A stretch of DNA of 64,000 nt from Enoplolaimus lenunculus (GCA_030248215.1 JASANG010004103.1:124001-188000); one strand, 5' to 3'. Positions 45,399 through 60,400 are shown, counted from the first letter of the stretch. A program made the numbers and translations. Notes: generated by a model not told the origin, from the letters alone.

Positions 45399-46540
45399 TT
45401 GTTTTTAATAAAATTTTACATAACCGAGTGATTATATATTGGCATATTTGAATTGAATAGAAAAATAATACACATTTCGAACAAATATCCGCTTGCGTTA
45501 CTTTTACTATCCGTTTACACCTGCTTTTTATAGGAATACGAGATAAGCAGGTTAAAGCCTGAATTGTTGATTGCTGCACGCCCTGACAAATAACAGCAAA
45601 TTCAATTTACTTATAACAAATCTGTACACAAATTTTTATAAATATTTTATGGAACAGCCAACCATACAGTTACATAGAAACCAATAACGTACATCTAAAA
45701 CTTAATATTGTACGCTGAAATACACATCAGTTTAAATATACTTTCATCCGAATCCAATTAGCTGAGAGCGACCAAAATAACGGAGCGTGTAATCTGCAGA
45801 ATGTGCGTATATTCCAAACGTAAGTGAACCAAACGCTGATATTTAAATAAAGTTTAAACACCTTAATTTCATTGAAATATTCGAAAGTTTGCGGTTTTAC
45901 ATGTACAAAAACCCAATAATAAACTCAATTTCTAAATAATCTACATCACCACAACACACCAACAATTAACCATAACAAAGACATACGTTAACATACAGCA
46001 CTAAAATAAAAAAAACGTAACGGCAAACATAATTCCTTGAAGTTACACAATAGGCTTTTGCTTTAGCAACATCACAGCATCTTTTTTTAAAACTTAGGCT
46101 TAGAATTAGGGTTAGGCTACCTTCAGAGAGACCGTTCAAAAGCTAAACTAGATTACATTAATGAGTTAGAAGGTCTAACTGTCAAAATATTTAAGTTCAA
46201 AGATGGCATTTGGCAAAAATATTTTACAATAATATTTTAGAATACATCTTAAATACACGGTATCCTTACCACAACATATCATGGATTTAGGGCACCTGAT
46301 ACATTTTGCTGATACTTACTATATACGTCCATACACTGGAAAACAATCCAGATTTTGTTACAAATTAACATATTACGTCATCTAACCCTCAAAGTACTAA
46401 CTAAATGATGTGACGGATGCATTTATACAATATTTGAAATTTAATTACCACATACGTATACGCACAGAAACAGCATAAAGCAAAAAATAATTTTCATAAA
46501 AACGACAATTTATACATGTATCAATTCTAGATTATGGGTT

Positions 46541-46684
46541 ATGCAGTACCATACAGAGCGTTTCACGAAAAGTTTGCACCAGTTCGCTATACTCTAACCA
46601 CTGAGCTACGTAGTCATACAAACTTTTCGTAACAATGGATCTATAAGCAATAAGTTTTGTACTCCATGATACGTACATGAATAC
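46541..46684 (-). mobile_element. tRNA-derived SINE, second copy
   Basis: Minus strand GACTACGTAGCTCAGTGGTT then AGAGTATAGCGAACTGG; flanking parts GCAGTACCATACAGAG and ATGATACGTACATGAATACC match the 3.7-kb copy. Confidence 0.65.
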
Positions 46685-46862
46685 CGTTCAATGACAGCAC
46701 AATTTCACTCAAAATGATTGCAAATTGAAAAGAAAATTTAATACATAGTTCGTTTCCCTAATTTTTGTCTAATTATTTTGCATTTTGTCAGCTAAAATTG
46801 ATTGCAAACACAGCAATATACCGTTCCATTCCTTCTATCAATCCTCTTATACACAAACACCC

Positions 46863-47252
46863 CAGGGTGCAACCGGAATACCGGTTCCGGTAGGGAAATC
46901 CGGTATTTTTCACTATCCGGTTCCGGTAAGAAATCCGGTATTTTTTCACCGAAATTTTCCGGTATTTTCGGTATTGAATATTTTTTCTCGTTCGAAAATT
47001 TATGAAAAATTGGCGTATTATTCTAAGTTATTTATCTAAAATTGTCCGAGCGTGTATTGCTAAAATATTCAATTTGTGCCATACTCCATAATTTGCCACA
47101 TGTTTCCACAAATGGTGTGTTTACAGCATTAAAAGCGATAAAATAAAATAGCGCTTGAAATGAATTTTTCGGTAACAAATATTTTTTCCGGTTCCGGTAT
47201 TTTTTAACTTTCCGGTTTCGGTTCCGGTATTTTATAGTTCCGGTTGCACCCT
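46863..47252 (+). mobile_element. Family J TIR element (CAGGGTGCAACCGG ends)
   Basis: CAGGGTGCAACCGGAATACC start; AGTTCCGGTTGCACCCTG end. Both arms are CCGGTTCCGG-rich, the centre AT-rich. About 390 bp, non-coding. Confidence 0.78.
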
Positions 47253-47525
47253 GGTGCAACCAGAATTAAAATTTAAGGCAACAGGAATTTGAAAAAATTA
47301 CCGGAAACAGAACCGAAAAATGAAAAATACACGCCACCAAAAAATTGATTTTAATTTTCTTTTTGCAACATGGTTTGTAGATAGCTGTTCACTTTATCTG
47401 CTGTATTTTAGAATTACATAATCTAAGTAATTTTTATCGTTATTTTTTAGTATAACGTCAAATTTACCGGCACCGGAACCAAAACGTCAAAAAATACCGG
47501 AACCATAATTCCGGTTGCACCCTGG
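47253..47525 (+). mobile_element. Family J TIR element, abutting the previous copy
   Basis: GGTGCAACCAGAATTAAAAT start fused to the CCCTG of the first copy; AATTCCGGTTGCACCCTGG end. More diverged than its neighbour. Confidence 0.75.
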
Positions 47526-50437
47526 CACACACATACATATTAACTGATATCGCGCATTTGACGTTTACGATAGTACGACCACAATTAGTGTCCACGGCAT
47601 ATACAATTACTACTACTTACACCAACAATGTATATATATATCTACGCAAGTTTAGAAAACCGCACGAACAATGCAATAACCTACACGCAAATATAACACT
47701 TATAAAAAATCAAACAAAGTAGTGAATTTTTTTAGTAAAAACCTAAAAACCCGAGCATTTGAGCTGGCTTAAACTTTGCCGCATGCCTGTTACCAGATGT
47801 CCGACGTTCAAATTTTCGATCACTGGTAACATTGACCTTATTATCAAATTGAACAATTTAACAAGTCCCGTTTAACTTCAAAATCTACTACTAAACTCTA
47901 GAAAACTTATTCTGTCAAAATTTGCTAAATTTAGCGCTGAAAATTTTTAGATCAGGCTTTTTAACGCCGTAACAACTCAAAGCAAACATGTTCCAATTAT
48001 ACTGATGAACACAAAGCATAGAAACGTACCCGTTACAACTTGATGACAGGCACCTTATGTGTTAACACGAAACTACACAAAAAAGCACAATCAAGATAAC
48101 GTAATTCCAATCGTTACACTCAGCAACAACTGAGACACCAAGTTTTACCGTTCGCATGCCTCCACCCCGGTCGCAACCATCGCTAACTGTAACATGAAAT
48201 GATATAAACAGAAGTGAAACTTAATGTGTCCATTTGCCAACCTCCCCGGATATAATCTGATTTATGAAGTTGTACCTATTACACTCCAACATCGAATATG
48301 ATTGGCTATCTCTATGTTCACAGTCACACAGCAGAATACGAAATGAAAATTTACGAAGGCCAAAGTAGGAATCTTAAAATTCAACAACAACAACAGTTTC
48401 AAACTAATCGCAACGGGCAGAAAATTCAAATTAAATGTTGAGTAAAGTTATATTTCGCGTTATTATAAATATTCTTCAGCGCACATCGGCCGAACCATAC
48501 TGATAACTTTTCTATTTTTTGTTTTCAAAGTGAACCAATGTATTCAATTACTACGTAATACAACGTTGAGCGTTGACTAAAACAATTAAAGTAAACATAC
48601 ACCAAGCAAAATGGTCAAACACATTACGTATATATGTTGTAAACGCAAACAGTTTTTTTATAAACTTGAACAAATATTAAAAATCATTTTACGACTAAGA
48701 GGTACTTCAGCGTGGTCACAGCTCCGTGACGAATCTCCTAATTATTCCTATTTGCTTTTGTGCTATGTCAAGTAGAGATACGTACCCTGCGGGTTGAGCA
48801 AGTTTTGTTCGACTCATCACTTTATTTTTCAATAAACATACGTTTCCCTAGCAATAAATTGCTATTTTAGTTAAATAAAATACATTCTTACAGAATATTC
48901 ATTGACGCCAGTAAAATTTTCTACTCTCCATGGCAACTCTAATATCAAGTATTTGAAACATTTGCAAAAACTTGCCACATCTTCATTCAATCTGGGAGCC
49001 AACAAACACAAAGTTGACTGAACGAATATAAGCAGCCACTTTTCAACAAAAAATTGTTATGTGACAACCTTATTCACGAACTGGACTGCTTGCAGTACCG
49101 CGCAACGATTGAAGTTTGACAAGTTACGGTGTCGCTAGTTAGAGAATTCTTAAACACTTACGTATGTATATTATAATTTTATTATAGTTCTCGCTGACCG
49201 AAGGCTATAACCCCATAATCTCCCAAAATATCCGCTTCTTCTCCTCTTGGACAAGCTAAACTCGCTCCAAAAATGCGGATGCCAGGTAAAATTATCGCAA
49301 AAACCTGCAATTCCCAGAAAATACGAATTACGTACCTTCGTGAACAGCAACACTTTTGCACATATAACATCAAAATACACAAAACACATGCATAACACAA
49401 GATGGTACAGAACAAAAAATAACGGCGGTTGCTATTTACAGGAAAAACACTGCACATATAACAGGTTGAAATTTGAACCAGAACGAAAACATTTTATAGC
49501 GCACGAGAAGATATAATAATGTGTGTATAATTATAATATATATTACTACTGGAGATATAGAACCAAAAGTACCATAACTAATAATGCAGTTATATATGTG
49601 AGAAGACCGCGTTTACACAATACAATATACGTATGCATTATATTATTTTGGTACTTAGTTCGATTGTTAAACTTAACATATGCCATCGATTCCTTGATTA
49701 TCATTTTTTACTACTTTCTAAAAATTCACACGATGACGGTACGTAGCTCTTTGAAAGGTATTTTCTCTATGAACTATACAAAGATTGTAATTATGAATTA
49801 AGAAATTGTATTACTTATGATATTATGGCATGATTTAGAAGTTTTCACATAACCGTCAGTTACAACTGAGTTTGTTTTCCTGACTTCTAAATGATTACAA
49901 CTGCAAATCTGTGTCTTATATAAGTCGTGTTTTTCGGACGTGAACATGAACAGCTTGCAAAAATTGTGACATGGCGTTGGCGTAGTATGCTACTTACTGT
50001 GGAACATGCATAATTAACGATGTTTCTATCAAAGTGTAGAAATTAATGTTACTGAATCTTCACTTGAATGCCCATCTACGCAGAATATTTGGCTATCTTT
50101 GCATATTCAACAAACATATACCAATGGTATGAAGAAAAAAACACATACGTATTACGTACCTACATACTTCTACATCTTGACTCAAATTCTCTTGATCATG
50201 TTATAGTTACTCGTGGACTTGCTCCAGAACGCTAAACGCATTTGTGTCGGTGAAAGTCTAAAACAATTTAAAAGAAATAAATAGCTGATAAAATCACAAA
50301 GAATATCAATCACTAATAGAATAGTTCTGTTTAACCATTTATTTGAAAGCAAGGTATGAGTTTTATTCCACAATTTATTACGCAAAATGTTATCTCTTTA
50401 ACAATCTGAGTTAAGGTGCTAAAATTATTTAACAATA

Positions 50438-50511
50438 CAGGTCCAGATCATGCGAAGAAATAAAAAGGTAACATCAGGTCCAGATCATGCGAAGAAATAA
50501 AAAGGTAACAT
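50438..50511 (+). repeat. 37-bp direct tandem duplication
   Basis: 50438-50474 and 50475-50511 are identical (CAGGTCCAGATCATGCGAAG...). It lies about 500 bp past the EIF4B stop on that gene's 3' side. Confidence 0.9.
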
Positions 50512-50519
50512 TTACTTAT

Positions 50520-50762
50520 AGGGTGCGAACGGATATCCGGTTCTGGTTTAATATCTGCCAGAATCCAATAACAGTATCCGGTATGAACCTACCGGATACC
50601 GGATATTTACGGTTCCAAACTAGCAATTAATTTTGATTCAGTTAACATAGGTATTTCTTTTAAAAGTGCTCATATTTAAGTTTTATATCCGGTTAATAAC
50701 CAGTTCCAGCAAAAATTCAATACCAGGCTACGGTATCCGGTAAATTAATATCCGATCGTACA
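50520..50762 (+). mobile_element. Family J-like element (ATCCGG-rich)
   Basis: AGGGTGCGAACGGATATCCGG start and AATATCCGATCGTACACT end in inverted form; TACCGGATACCGG inside. Confidence 0.5.
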
Positions 50763-50992
50763 CTGTTTACTTCTAATCACTTTAAACTCGCACATATTTT
50801 TTATCAATGAATTTAACACATTTCGCTTCAGTGTATTTTTCAACATAGTCCTCTAAAAAGAGAAAAAAGAAGCAAAAAAGGTAGAATTTTATGTGCGGCA
50901 AAACATCGACATCCGTAATCAATTATTGGCCAAAAACAAAATGGTTTCGGTTACGGTCAATATTCTACTCATCTCACGTAATCTTCCAGTAT

Positions 50993-51465
50993 TTATCTTA
51001 CGGTCGAGTCATCATCCGGCACCGAAACTGTCGCCGCTACACCACTTGACGTTTTTCGTCCACCCACTAAATTTCCGCCACCACTTCGATTATTATTATT
51101 GTTGTTGTTTTTAGTTGTATTTCCATGATTACTATTATTATTATTATTATTATTTTCACTGTTCTTGCTGTCACTGTTAACGTTTGTACCGCTATCACCC
51201 ATGTTCGAACTGACACTGCTACTACCATTGCCCCCCGTATTTTCACTACTGCTTCCGTGTCGATTACCACCACGATTTCCAACGTGATGCTGTTGAAATC
51301 GTGGTGGGGGCGGTGGAAAGTTGTTGCTACGCGAAGAGTTCTGCGGTCCACCACCGCCTGAATGAGACGGCCTGTTAGAAGGCCGGCTGCCAGAGGCCGG
51401 GCCAGCAGGAGGCCGATTACCGCCACGACGTGGATTTTGCATAGAATTGCGCCGATCAATATTTT
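50993..51465 (-). CDS. EIF4B: EIF4B last coding exon
   Basis: A 473-nt exon with RGG-like sequence, then Ser/Asn-rich sequence with two Asn runs coded mainly by AAT, ending DDDSTVR and TAA. No convincing AATAAA was found close downstream. Confidence 0.9.
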
Positions 51466-54400
51466 CTAAAATTTCAAATGCAAATATTATGAAAATTGAT
51501 AATTGCGGTTCAGCGTTCGTATTGTCCACTGTGTATAGCACTTATAGCTAGTTGATTGTAAATGTTGTAACTTTTTAATTCGTATTAATTAATTACTAAA
51601 ATACAACAGTTTTCAGATTAAAAGCTTCTCTTCAAGTAGGTATGGGACAATTTTAACGCAACTTTATAAGTAGTTCATTGCACGCGAATAACACTTACGT
51701 CTATATTGTCCGTCGGCGGGAGTTTGTTCAGCTAAAATAAACACAAAACAACATTAAACGAACTTACTTAAGTAACCCCCTCATTAATTCACACATGAAC
51801 TCAAATTGGTATTAATAAAGGCAATGTTAAGTCGCTGCTGGGCAACTGGTTTAATTTTTTTACTAACAAGTCAACGTGCATCTGGATTAAAAAGCTGAAA
51901 CGAAACCGGAAATTTAGAATAATGCTTAATGTTCAACCGAAATAAATAAGAAAATACCGGATTAAAACAAACTCTGCTTGAAAACAACCAAACAGTAATA
52001 TTTTAAACAAAAATGGTGTTCAACGAAAAGTTTATGCACAGATTCAGCGTGAAAAATACTTAAAAACTTTAGATATGAGTGACATATGCATTGCGTACGC
52101 AAGACATTGAGTGAGTTTCCGAAAAGTTCTTAAGTACTTATTAACTAAAGTAAATACTTAATTTTTTGGGCAAAAACAAATACACACCAAGCGTGAATCA
52201 TTGGTTGGGTTTCTGAAATCTTAATTAAGTATTCACTTCAATTATGCTTAACTGATTATTTAAGTCACCGACTTGATCGATGTCAGATTTGCGCCAGTGT
52301 CTTCACTAGGAATCCATAATCTTGCTTCATATTATGTAGGCGGCATGAGTCCACAGTCGATATTAGACCAAAACTAATATGCCTGAACTGTTAGTCTGCA
52401 CCGCATCAAATTTGGTCAGTAACTTAAGCATTTGTACTAAAGTAGGGTTTCAGAAACCCAGCGATTGTCATAGCAAGAAACGCAGCCAGCAGCCAATATG
52501 TACCTGATCCTCTTCTGTCTGAATAAGCCGTTGGGCCACCACCGCGTCTGTACTCTTGGCTGTCACCGCAATATCCGCCACGATAGCCACGTGCAGAATT
52601 TCTTCGGTCATAATCCTGACATAGAACGTAAACTTGCTATAAAATCGTTATGACGCTATTGCACTCATGAAAATAAAAATTTCATAAATTTCAGTTATAA
52701 CATTCCAAAATTACGTCTTAAAAGAGACACCGAATCAACGTTTGAGCGATTGTCGCCAAGGCAACCACTGCGTTGGGTTAATCATCATAGTCCTTTATTA
52801 ACACAAGTGTAGTGACTTGCAGACACACACTTTATTGCCGATGCCGATTCTTAATACTTTAAAAATTTGGCCGATGCGAAACCGATAAAAATGCCTATAC
52901 CACTTTTAACACATTATGTTTAATGAACTGTAGGATCACTATATTGCATAATTATAAATACGTAGGATCAGTACATTACATAATTATCAACACGTAGACA
53001 CAAAACCAACAATCATAAATGACTATTACATAAAATAGCAGAACTGTTCATACCAATCACTTTTAAATACAAACGCAAGAGACATCGTAGTTTCATGATT
53101 AGACACACTGCTATATGCCAGCAAAATGAAAGTATTCTAAAACAGTGTTAGACTAAAAATTATGGGCAATTTGTTCGCAGCACCGATGCTGATTAATCGG
53201 AACATACCTATACAGTTTCTAATTTCACAAACTAACCGGTCTACGATAATTTCCGCCGTAACCGCTTCTATTTGCCGAGCCGCCGCCGTGGTAACTTGAT
53301 TTAACCATTCGACCATTACCAGCATACTGCGGTTGATAGCTTCCTCCGCCGCTACGTGACATCAACGGCATTGTGTTTACATTTCCAGCACCACGTGCGG
53401 CAAATTGCTCTGGCGATACAGGACCACTACCTGGATACGCCCCAGCAGAGACTAACGATGGATCGTACGATGCCGAATCCAGTGTTCCAACTGAAGACAC
53501 TGAACCGTACATATTGTTATTACATGGACCACCAGTTGTTGCTCCGCCACTGACTTGCGGCATAAAGACAGGTGACGTTGCTACAAATTATTAAACAAAC
53601 AAAGTTCCTAAAGTATACTAAACCAGTCGCAGTAGAACTACATGTATTGACCAAAACTCTGACATACTTACTTTTTAATCAGTCTAGTTAAACATTCCTA
53701 ACTTATAAACACATCCGGATAGTTTAACCAATTTGCTTTCAAATTAATTTAATATGCAATTTAGTTATTAGCTACTACTCATTGATCGGTTTTGAAGGGT
53801 TATAAACAATTTATTCTGATCTTTCACTCCCGAAAACCATTCAGTACTGAATTTGAGTGCTTGTAACTCTAACAACCATTGAAATAATTTCAAGTCCTAA
53901 TTTAGGCTTAACTAATTAAGCTAATATGCAAATTAGCTATTAGCTAACTATTCAGTTATCAGTTTTGTATGTTCATAAACGATGTATTCAGATTGTTCGC
54001 ACCCAGAAACCACTCGTACCCATATAATCAGCCTTATCAGTTAAGCTCATATGCAAATTAGCTATTAGCTAACCATTTAATTATCGGTCTTGTCTTGAAA
54101 GTTTATAAACAATTTATTCCGAGTATATACTCGCACCCCAACACCCTTCAGCAACCCTAATAATCAGTGAAATAATTCAAAAAGTCTTAATTTAGACTTA
54201 TTAGTTAAGGAAATATGAAAATAGCTATTAGCTAACTATTCAATTATCGGTTTTGGACGTTTGTAAACAATATATTCAGATTTCTTGCACCTGAAAACGC
54301 TTTTGACTTTGATTGCATGTAACTCGAATAATCAGTGAAATAAGTCAAAAAGTCCTAATGTAGGCTTAACTAATTAAGCAAATATGCAAATTTAATTAGC

Positions 54401-57400
54401 TATTATAGGTAACTATTAAATTTTTTGGAAGTTTATAAACAATTTATTCAGATTTCTCGAATCCAAAACACTTCAGCGCTGAAATTAGATTGCTTGTAAC
54501 CCTAACAGTTAATGAAATATAGTAAAAAGTCGTAATTTAGGCTTAACCAAATATGCAAGTTAGCTTGTAGCTAATAAACGGCACAAAATATGAAAACCCC
54601 AATGCGACATCAACACCCCAGGATAATAACTTTCCAAACAAAAGTTTATCAAAATCGCTGCAGGGGTTCCTGAGAAACGGTCAGACAGAAAAACGGGCAG
54701 ACATCTACCTTTTGAATCCCAACTACAAAACATAAAACGTTTCAGAACCTCCGAGCTTTGTTCAATAAGGGTCTCATACTTGTCGTGCGATGCTTACTGT
54801 AATGGGACCCTTACCTTTTTAAATTTTAATAAATCTAGATAGAAAAAAAATTCCCCCATTTCCCTCTGCTTACGCCCAAATGTTCACACTCACCTGGATC
54901 ACCAGGGTATGACCCGCCATGCGGCACCATAGTTGGTAATATGGGCACAGTCGGCTGCCTAGTCCACGCGTTGATCACGGGCAACGGTGTTGGTGAAGGC
55001 ATATATCCTCCAGGAAATCGAGTCGCAGGCGCCACAGTTAGCACACCTCTTGGCGTGGGTCCACCACCACTTGCTCCAATAAACTGGCTAACATTGTGGT
55101 GATGTATATTTGCAGGCGGTCCGTTACTAGAGTCCGGATAGAACACAGGGCCATCTTGTAATGGGGCGGATGATTCTCGCATTTGTTGTTGGTGTGTTTG
55201 TTGTTGTTGCTGGTTACCACTCATATTGTTGCTACTGTTGGTGTTGTTGTATTCAGAAGGTGTAATATATCCCCCGCTGCCGTCGTCATGATACCCATCA
55301 GATGCCCTGTAAAACTCGAAAGCAACTTTAACCTTGCAAACTGAATTTATACATCAGTCGATAAGTTTAGCTTTGCTCGGTTAAGAAACGCTGAAAGATA
55401 TCAAACTGTAACTAATGCTCTAGCAAGTTAAATTATCTAGTTTGAAACATTATAGCCGTTAAACTCGGCTGCCGCTACCAAAAAATCAGCTGAGCATATT
55501 GATATCTTTCACCTTATTAGCTGCGTGTTAGTGCTGCCCGCTACGTCAAATTTTCTGCAGCAACCTTAACTCTGACAAACAGTAGCTAACAACGTACGGT
55601 GCAAGCACAGCATGCGCAGATGGTGAATGCTGAAGCATTCCTGATAGTCGTGGCGGAGATAACGGTGAATGGGTATGCGACTGAGGTTGATCGTACAAGA
55701 TTCCACTACTGTTTTCACGCGATATCAATGGTGCAATTTGCGAGGTTTGCTGGTTTCCACAGTCATTATTTGTGCAAGCTAAATCGCCTGCAGTTGACGA
55801 TGCTGAAAATGTTACATTAGCATATGTATATACTATGTATTCAAATTTAAAGGATGTCAATTTTAAAACTGAAAATTTACTCGATTTTCGATAAACTTTA
55901 TCTAAAATTCTTGCACTCATTTGTACTAGTATTAAAGATGTTAACAAATTTATCAACAAATATAATAGTTTAAAACGCACCGACAGCTACAGTTTTACCA
56001 ATGGCATCGTAAACTTCTAACAAAGCAACGTAATTTAATACGAGAACATACAACTAGAACAGCTCACTTTTTAGGTTTGTTTTATGGATGCAAATTTATT
56101 AGTTTTTACATCCAATATGAATGTAATGATTTAGAGCTTCAAGCATGCTATTTGTACTGAAGTCAGGAATATAAAGGAGAGCGGGTTAAATAGGAAATTT
56201 TTTTAAACTTTCCGCAAGAAGACTTACAGGACATTAATGAAGTGCGCTGTTGCGCATTTCTAGGACCGCGAATATCAACAGAACTTGAAGTCGATACAGA
56301 CCGTTCAGTACTCAGTCGAGGTTTCTGATGCATTCTAAAAATAAACCGGTGATTGCATGTGAACAATAGCTAAGCTTATGCTCTCAATGCGAACAAATAT
56401 TTGTGAGAGTAGAGAGCATTTCGCCGAATTTCTCAAAACTTCATCAACCGGATGAAACCTTACTACGCCTATCAGATTTTTGAAAGTGGGATTACGTTCC
56501 ATAAAAATTCGAACCAGAAAATTTTCTTGTTTCACGAAACGAAAAAAGTACTTATAACTCCATATACAAAAACACAAAGTGGGGGTTCGACCACCAAACA
56601 TCTCGAGCTACGTCTTTGAAAATTACCAACTGACGATATATGAGTAACAAGATAGTGTTAACGCTCCAGCGCCATCCATTTTCAGGGCTAGTTGATTCGG
56701 CAGGTGAGTTGTTACACACTACTTTGTTGTGAATACTAGCATAGGCCACAACGACTTACTTTTCTTTTGCAATTTCGGCAACAACAATTCTGCGGATTTT
56801 TTCATTTTCTTGCTCGATGCGTTCTTCAATTGCCCGAACTTTATCTGAACGGTCAATTGGTTTTGCTTCGCCAAAAATTGATGATGACCGGGTTGAACGA
56901 GAAGGTGCCGGTGGGGGAGGTGGTTTGGCCGAAACAAGTGTTGTAGTCGCTGATGACGTCAGCTGTTTATCTTCGGAGCTATCGCCTACTTGAGGTGTAT
57001 CGACCGAAGTTCCTGTGTAAAGTAAAAAATGCTAATACGTAAAAACACAATTGACAATAGAACAACGATCATACTGTTATATCAAACCGGTATAACCTAT
57101 GCAACTATTATTTATTTTAAACGTATTTTATTTTGTGTGTGTGCTGTGCTTGAAATTTGTGTATTATGCTTGCACAATGGTCTGCAGCAAGTTACCTAAT
57201 GGCAAATTGGGAATCACGGATATTGACTTATTTCGCCATACTTACGGTTCTTTCACAGCAAAGTTCGCGACAAAATTTGCAAGCAAAGCAATTTTACAAA
57301 TTTACCAGCGTTAGAATCTGTTTGATCTTCAGAATCAACGTTCTCTTTGGTGATCGGGCTGTTGATATCGACATCAGGCTTGCCAATATCTTCCAACGGC

Positions 57401-60400
57401 AACGTTCGAGGTAACAGCTGTAGTCTTTTCCGTCCACCAGTTGCCGCTGCTGAAAAATATCAAAGCATGAGCGTAAATTTATTTTTCCGCTTTGTTTCGC
57501 TATTTTAGATATACAGCTGCTACTGTCGTACTGCTCCCAATGGCAATGCCGTAAATACGAGAACTATACTTTATTACAATACAATAACACAACAGTATGA
57601 AATAGAAATATGCAGTTAATTAATCACCCTCAATTTTTTCTACCCACGGCCATTTACCACCATACAGTTCCTTCATAATATAGTTCATATATACACAGAA
57701 AAATTCGACTAATTACATTATCCTCCGCAAACTGGAAATCACAAAATATATTACACATGATGCATAAAACCAACTAGTTATAACCACGAAACCAAAGAGG
57801 TAAATAATCCCAAAAGATTGAAAATTTATAAATGTAAAATACTTTTCCAAAACTCACAAGATCCATCTCCGCTGGGGTCCGATTGAATCTCGCCCGTGTT
57901 TGACCCAGATGGTGGCCCGCCTCCAGCCGAATAATACCCGCCTCGCAAACGACTACCACCGCTCATATACACTCCACGACGAATTCCTGTCCCCGGCGGG
58001 CCACCCCTGCCACCTCTATATGCACCAGGAAATCTCGGTGGTCGTCGACCTACTCCACCGCCATGACCACCAGCTGAAACCGCATCATAGCTTGCACCTT
58101 CGGTTTCTTCATGCTGACTATACGGTTCTGGTGTAATCTCACGATCGTCGTAATCTTGTTGACCATACTGGTCATTGCCATAGTACGAATACTGCGGTCC
58201 AGCACCTGAATCTCTATAGCCACCACTGCCGTTGTTAGCCGGGTCTGCGGAGCCTGAAGCGCCATACAGCGGGTTCACATAAGCTCCTGGCGGGGGTGGA
58301 GGTGGTCCTCCTGATACATGATAGCCTCCAACGTAACTACTAGCCCCTCGTTGGCCCCCACGATTCCCACCATAAGTGTACACTTGATGTGGCCCTGAAA
58401 AAATATAATTGATAGCAGTATTAAGAAACCGATACTGTTAGCCAACAAAATTGACAAATAAAACCATGCATGACTATTGAGCCGACCGTATCTTAATTCT
58501 AAACAAAACTATTCAAATACAACAAGGCACTTCTTTACAATTAAAGATCAGTAAATAAAGTAATAAACAACTTACCACCTCTATTGCTCTGATACTGGTT
58601 GTGGCCTCCACCCCTTCGGTGACCACTATCACTTGAATAACCCCTGCAAAAACAAGCAAGACTATTCAGTATGCAAGGACTTAATGATCACATTTTCGTA
58701 ACACGCGAAACGTAACACACACCGTACCAACAGATACCTACACAAAAACTCCACGGTTTGATTTGATATACTCTGAGCGAAGCGAACGTCGGAGTTTGAC
58801 GAAGCGTTTTATGTTTTGTACGTGGTGGTCGAAAGGTGAATGTCTGTCCGAGTGGCCGCCCGACAAAAATCTCAGTAACCGCTGACCTGATTTGATAGAC
58901 TTTTTTCGTTTGAAAATTTATTATACAGATGTGTCATCCTCGCAATGTGGTTTTACAATTCTAAGCCGTTTACCAGCTACAGACATATTTGCATAATTGG
59001 TTAAAGCTAAATTATAATTTTCACGTTATATATTTCGCTAATTTTAGTACTGAAGGATTTTTGGGAGCGCGGAATCTGAATAACTGGTTTATAAATTTCA
59101 AAAGCCGATAAATTAAAAGTTAGCTATTAGTTAATTAGCATATATACATATTACAAGGGTTTAACCGGAATTTCTGTTCCGGTCGGAATTCTTGCAAAAA
59201 TTCAATTCCTGTTCCTGTTCCGGCATTCAAAGATGCAGAAACTGGAGTTTTTCGGTTTCGTGTCAAATTATTAATAATCATTTAAATATTGTGAACTTTG
59301 TCTTTGAAAAATTGTTATTTCGAAATGAGTGTTTTTGTAATTAGCTCAATTTTGTTAATAAACAATTATTGGAATGTTTTCGCAAAATTTGACGATGAAA
59401 AAGCTGAAAATACGCTTAAGCCATTTTTGACAAGTTTTCTACAATGACCAACAGTAATTCGGTGATGGAAACTATTTAAAATTCCAGTTCCTGTTTCTGT
59501 TCCGGTTCCTGCAAAGAAATTTACATCTTGTACCTGTTCTGGTTCCGGCAAAATTTAGCTGCTGTAGAAACCCTGCATATTTCTTATGCTAACTATGGCA
59601 ATTGAGTTGGGAATTATGATATTTATAAATGCTTGGTCACTATTGGTTTCAGGGTTTTCAGGCATAAAAATTTTAAACATAGCATTTAGAAATTTGAACG
59701 CCTAACAGTTAGTGAGCTACGTGCTAATAGTGTATTGCCTATGCCAATTATCGCCTTTGAATGCATCATATTTTTTATAAATTTTGGTTTAATCAGCATA
59801 TAAAACTATGTTCCGCTGGGTTTTTGAGGAGGAACACTTAAATACGGCACTCAAAATGCCTTACATTTGCAAATTATAAGATACTCGGTAATTGTTGTAC
59901 GTAAGTAAGGTCGAGCATCGCTCAATACGCGTTGTACCACTTCGACTATATAATTGAATAGTTCATCCTTTACCTAACCGGAATTCTGGTTCCTACATTT
60001 TTTCAACTTCCGCTTGCGGCAAATTTTTACCGGAAATAGATTTTAGTCGGTGGACGTTACGATATTTTACTAAAAAATAACGATAAAATTAGATAATTTC
60101 GTTAGTATAGTACGTAAACCTTGACAATCGCCCAAAATAAACCATCGAGGGTCGATTCCGCTTCCGTGGAGTACGAAAACCAATTGAATTTTTCGATGGC
60201 ATGTTTTTGCGGTTAAGTTTGCGGTTCCGTTTCTGGTAATTTTTTCAAATTCTAGTTCCGGTAAAGTGTAATTCCGGCGGCATCCTGTTTAAAGGCTAAC
60301 TATAAAATTTCGTTATTTAACTTTTCGCAAGTAAAACACCCTATATCAGTTTTGTAATTGATTCTCCTACTTTTACTTACCCGCCATAGTCATAATCGTA

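Larger units (their letters stand above)
45399..50437. other. Spacer between the convergent SLC17-like and EIF4B genes
   Basis: Apart from the SINE at 46541 and the two family J elements there is AT-rich DNA without supported genes. Frames of 60-92 codons here have no domain, splice or repeat support. Confidence 0.55.

Noticed and set aside
50993-51114. AATAAA-type poly-A signal for EIF4B close to the stop
   Set aside because: The only nearby match is an imperfect GATAAATA overlapping the stop codon; no convincing signal is seen further down.
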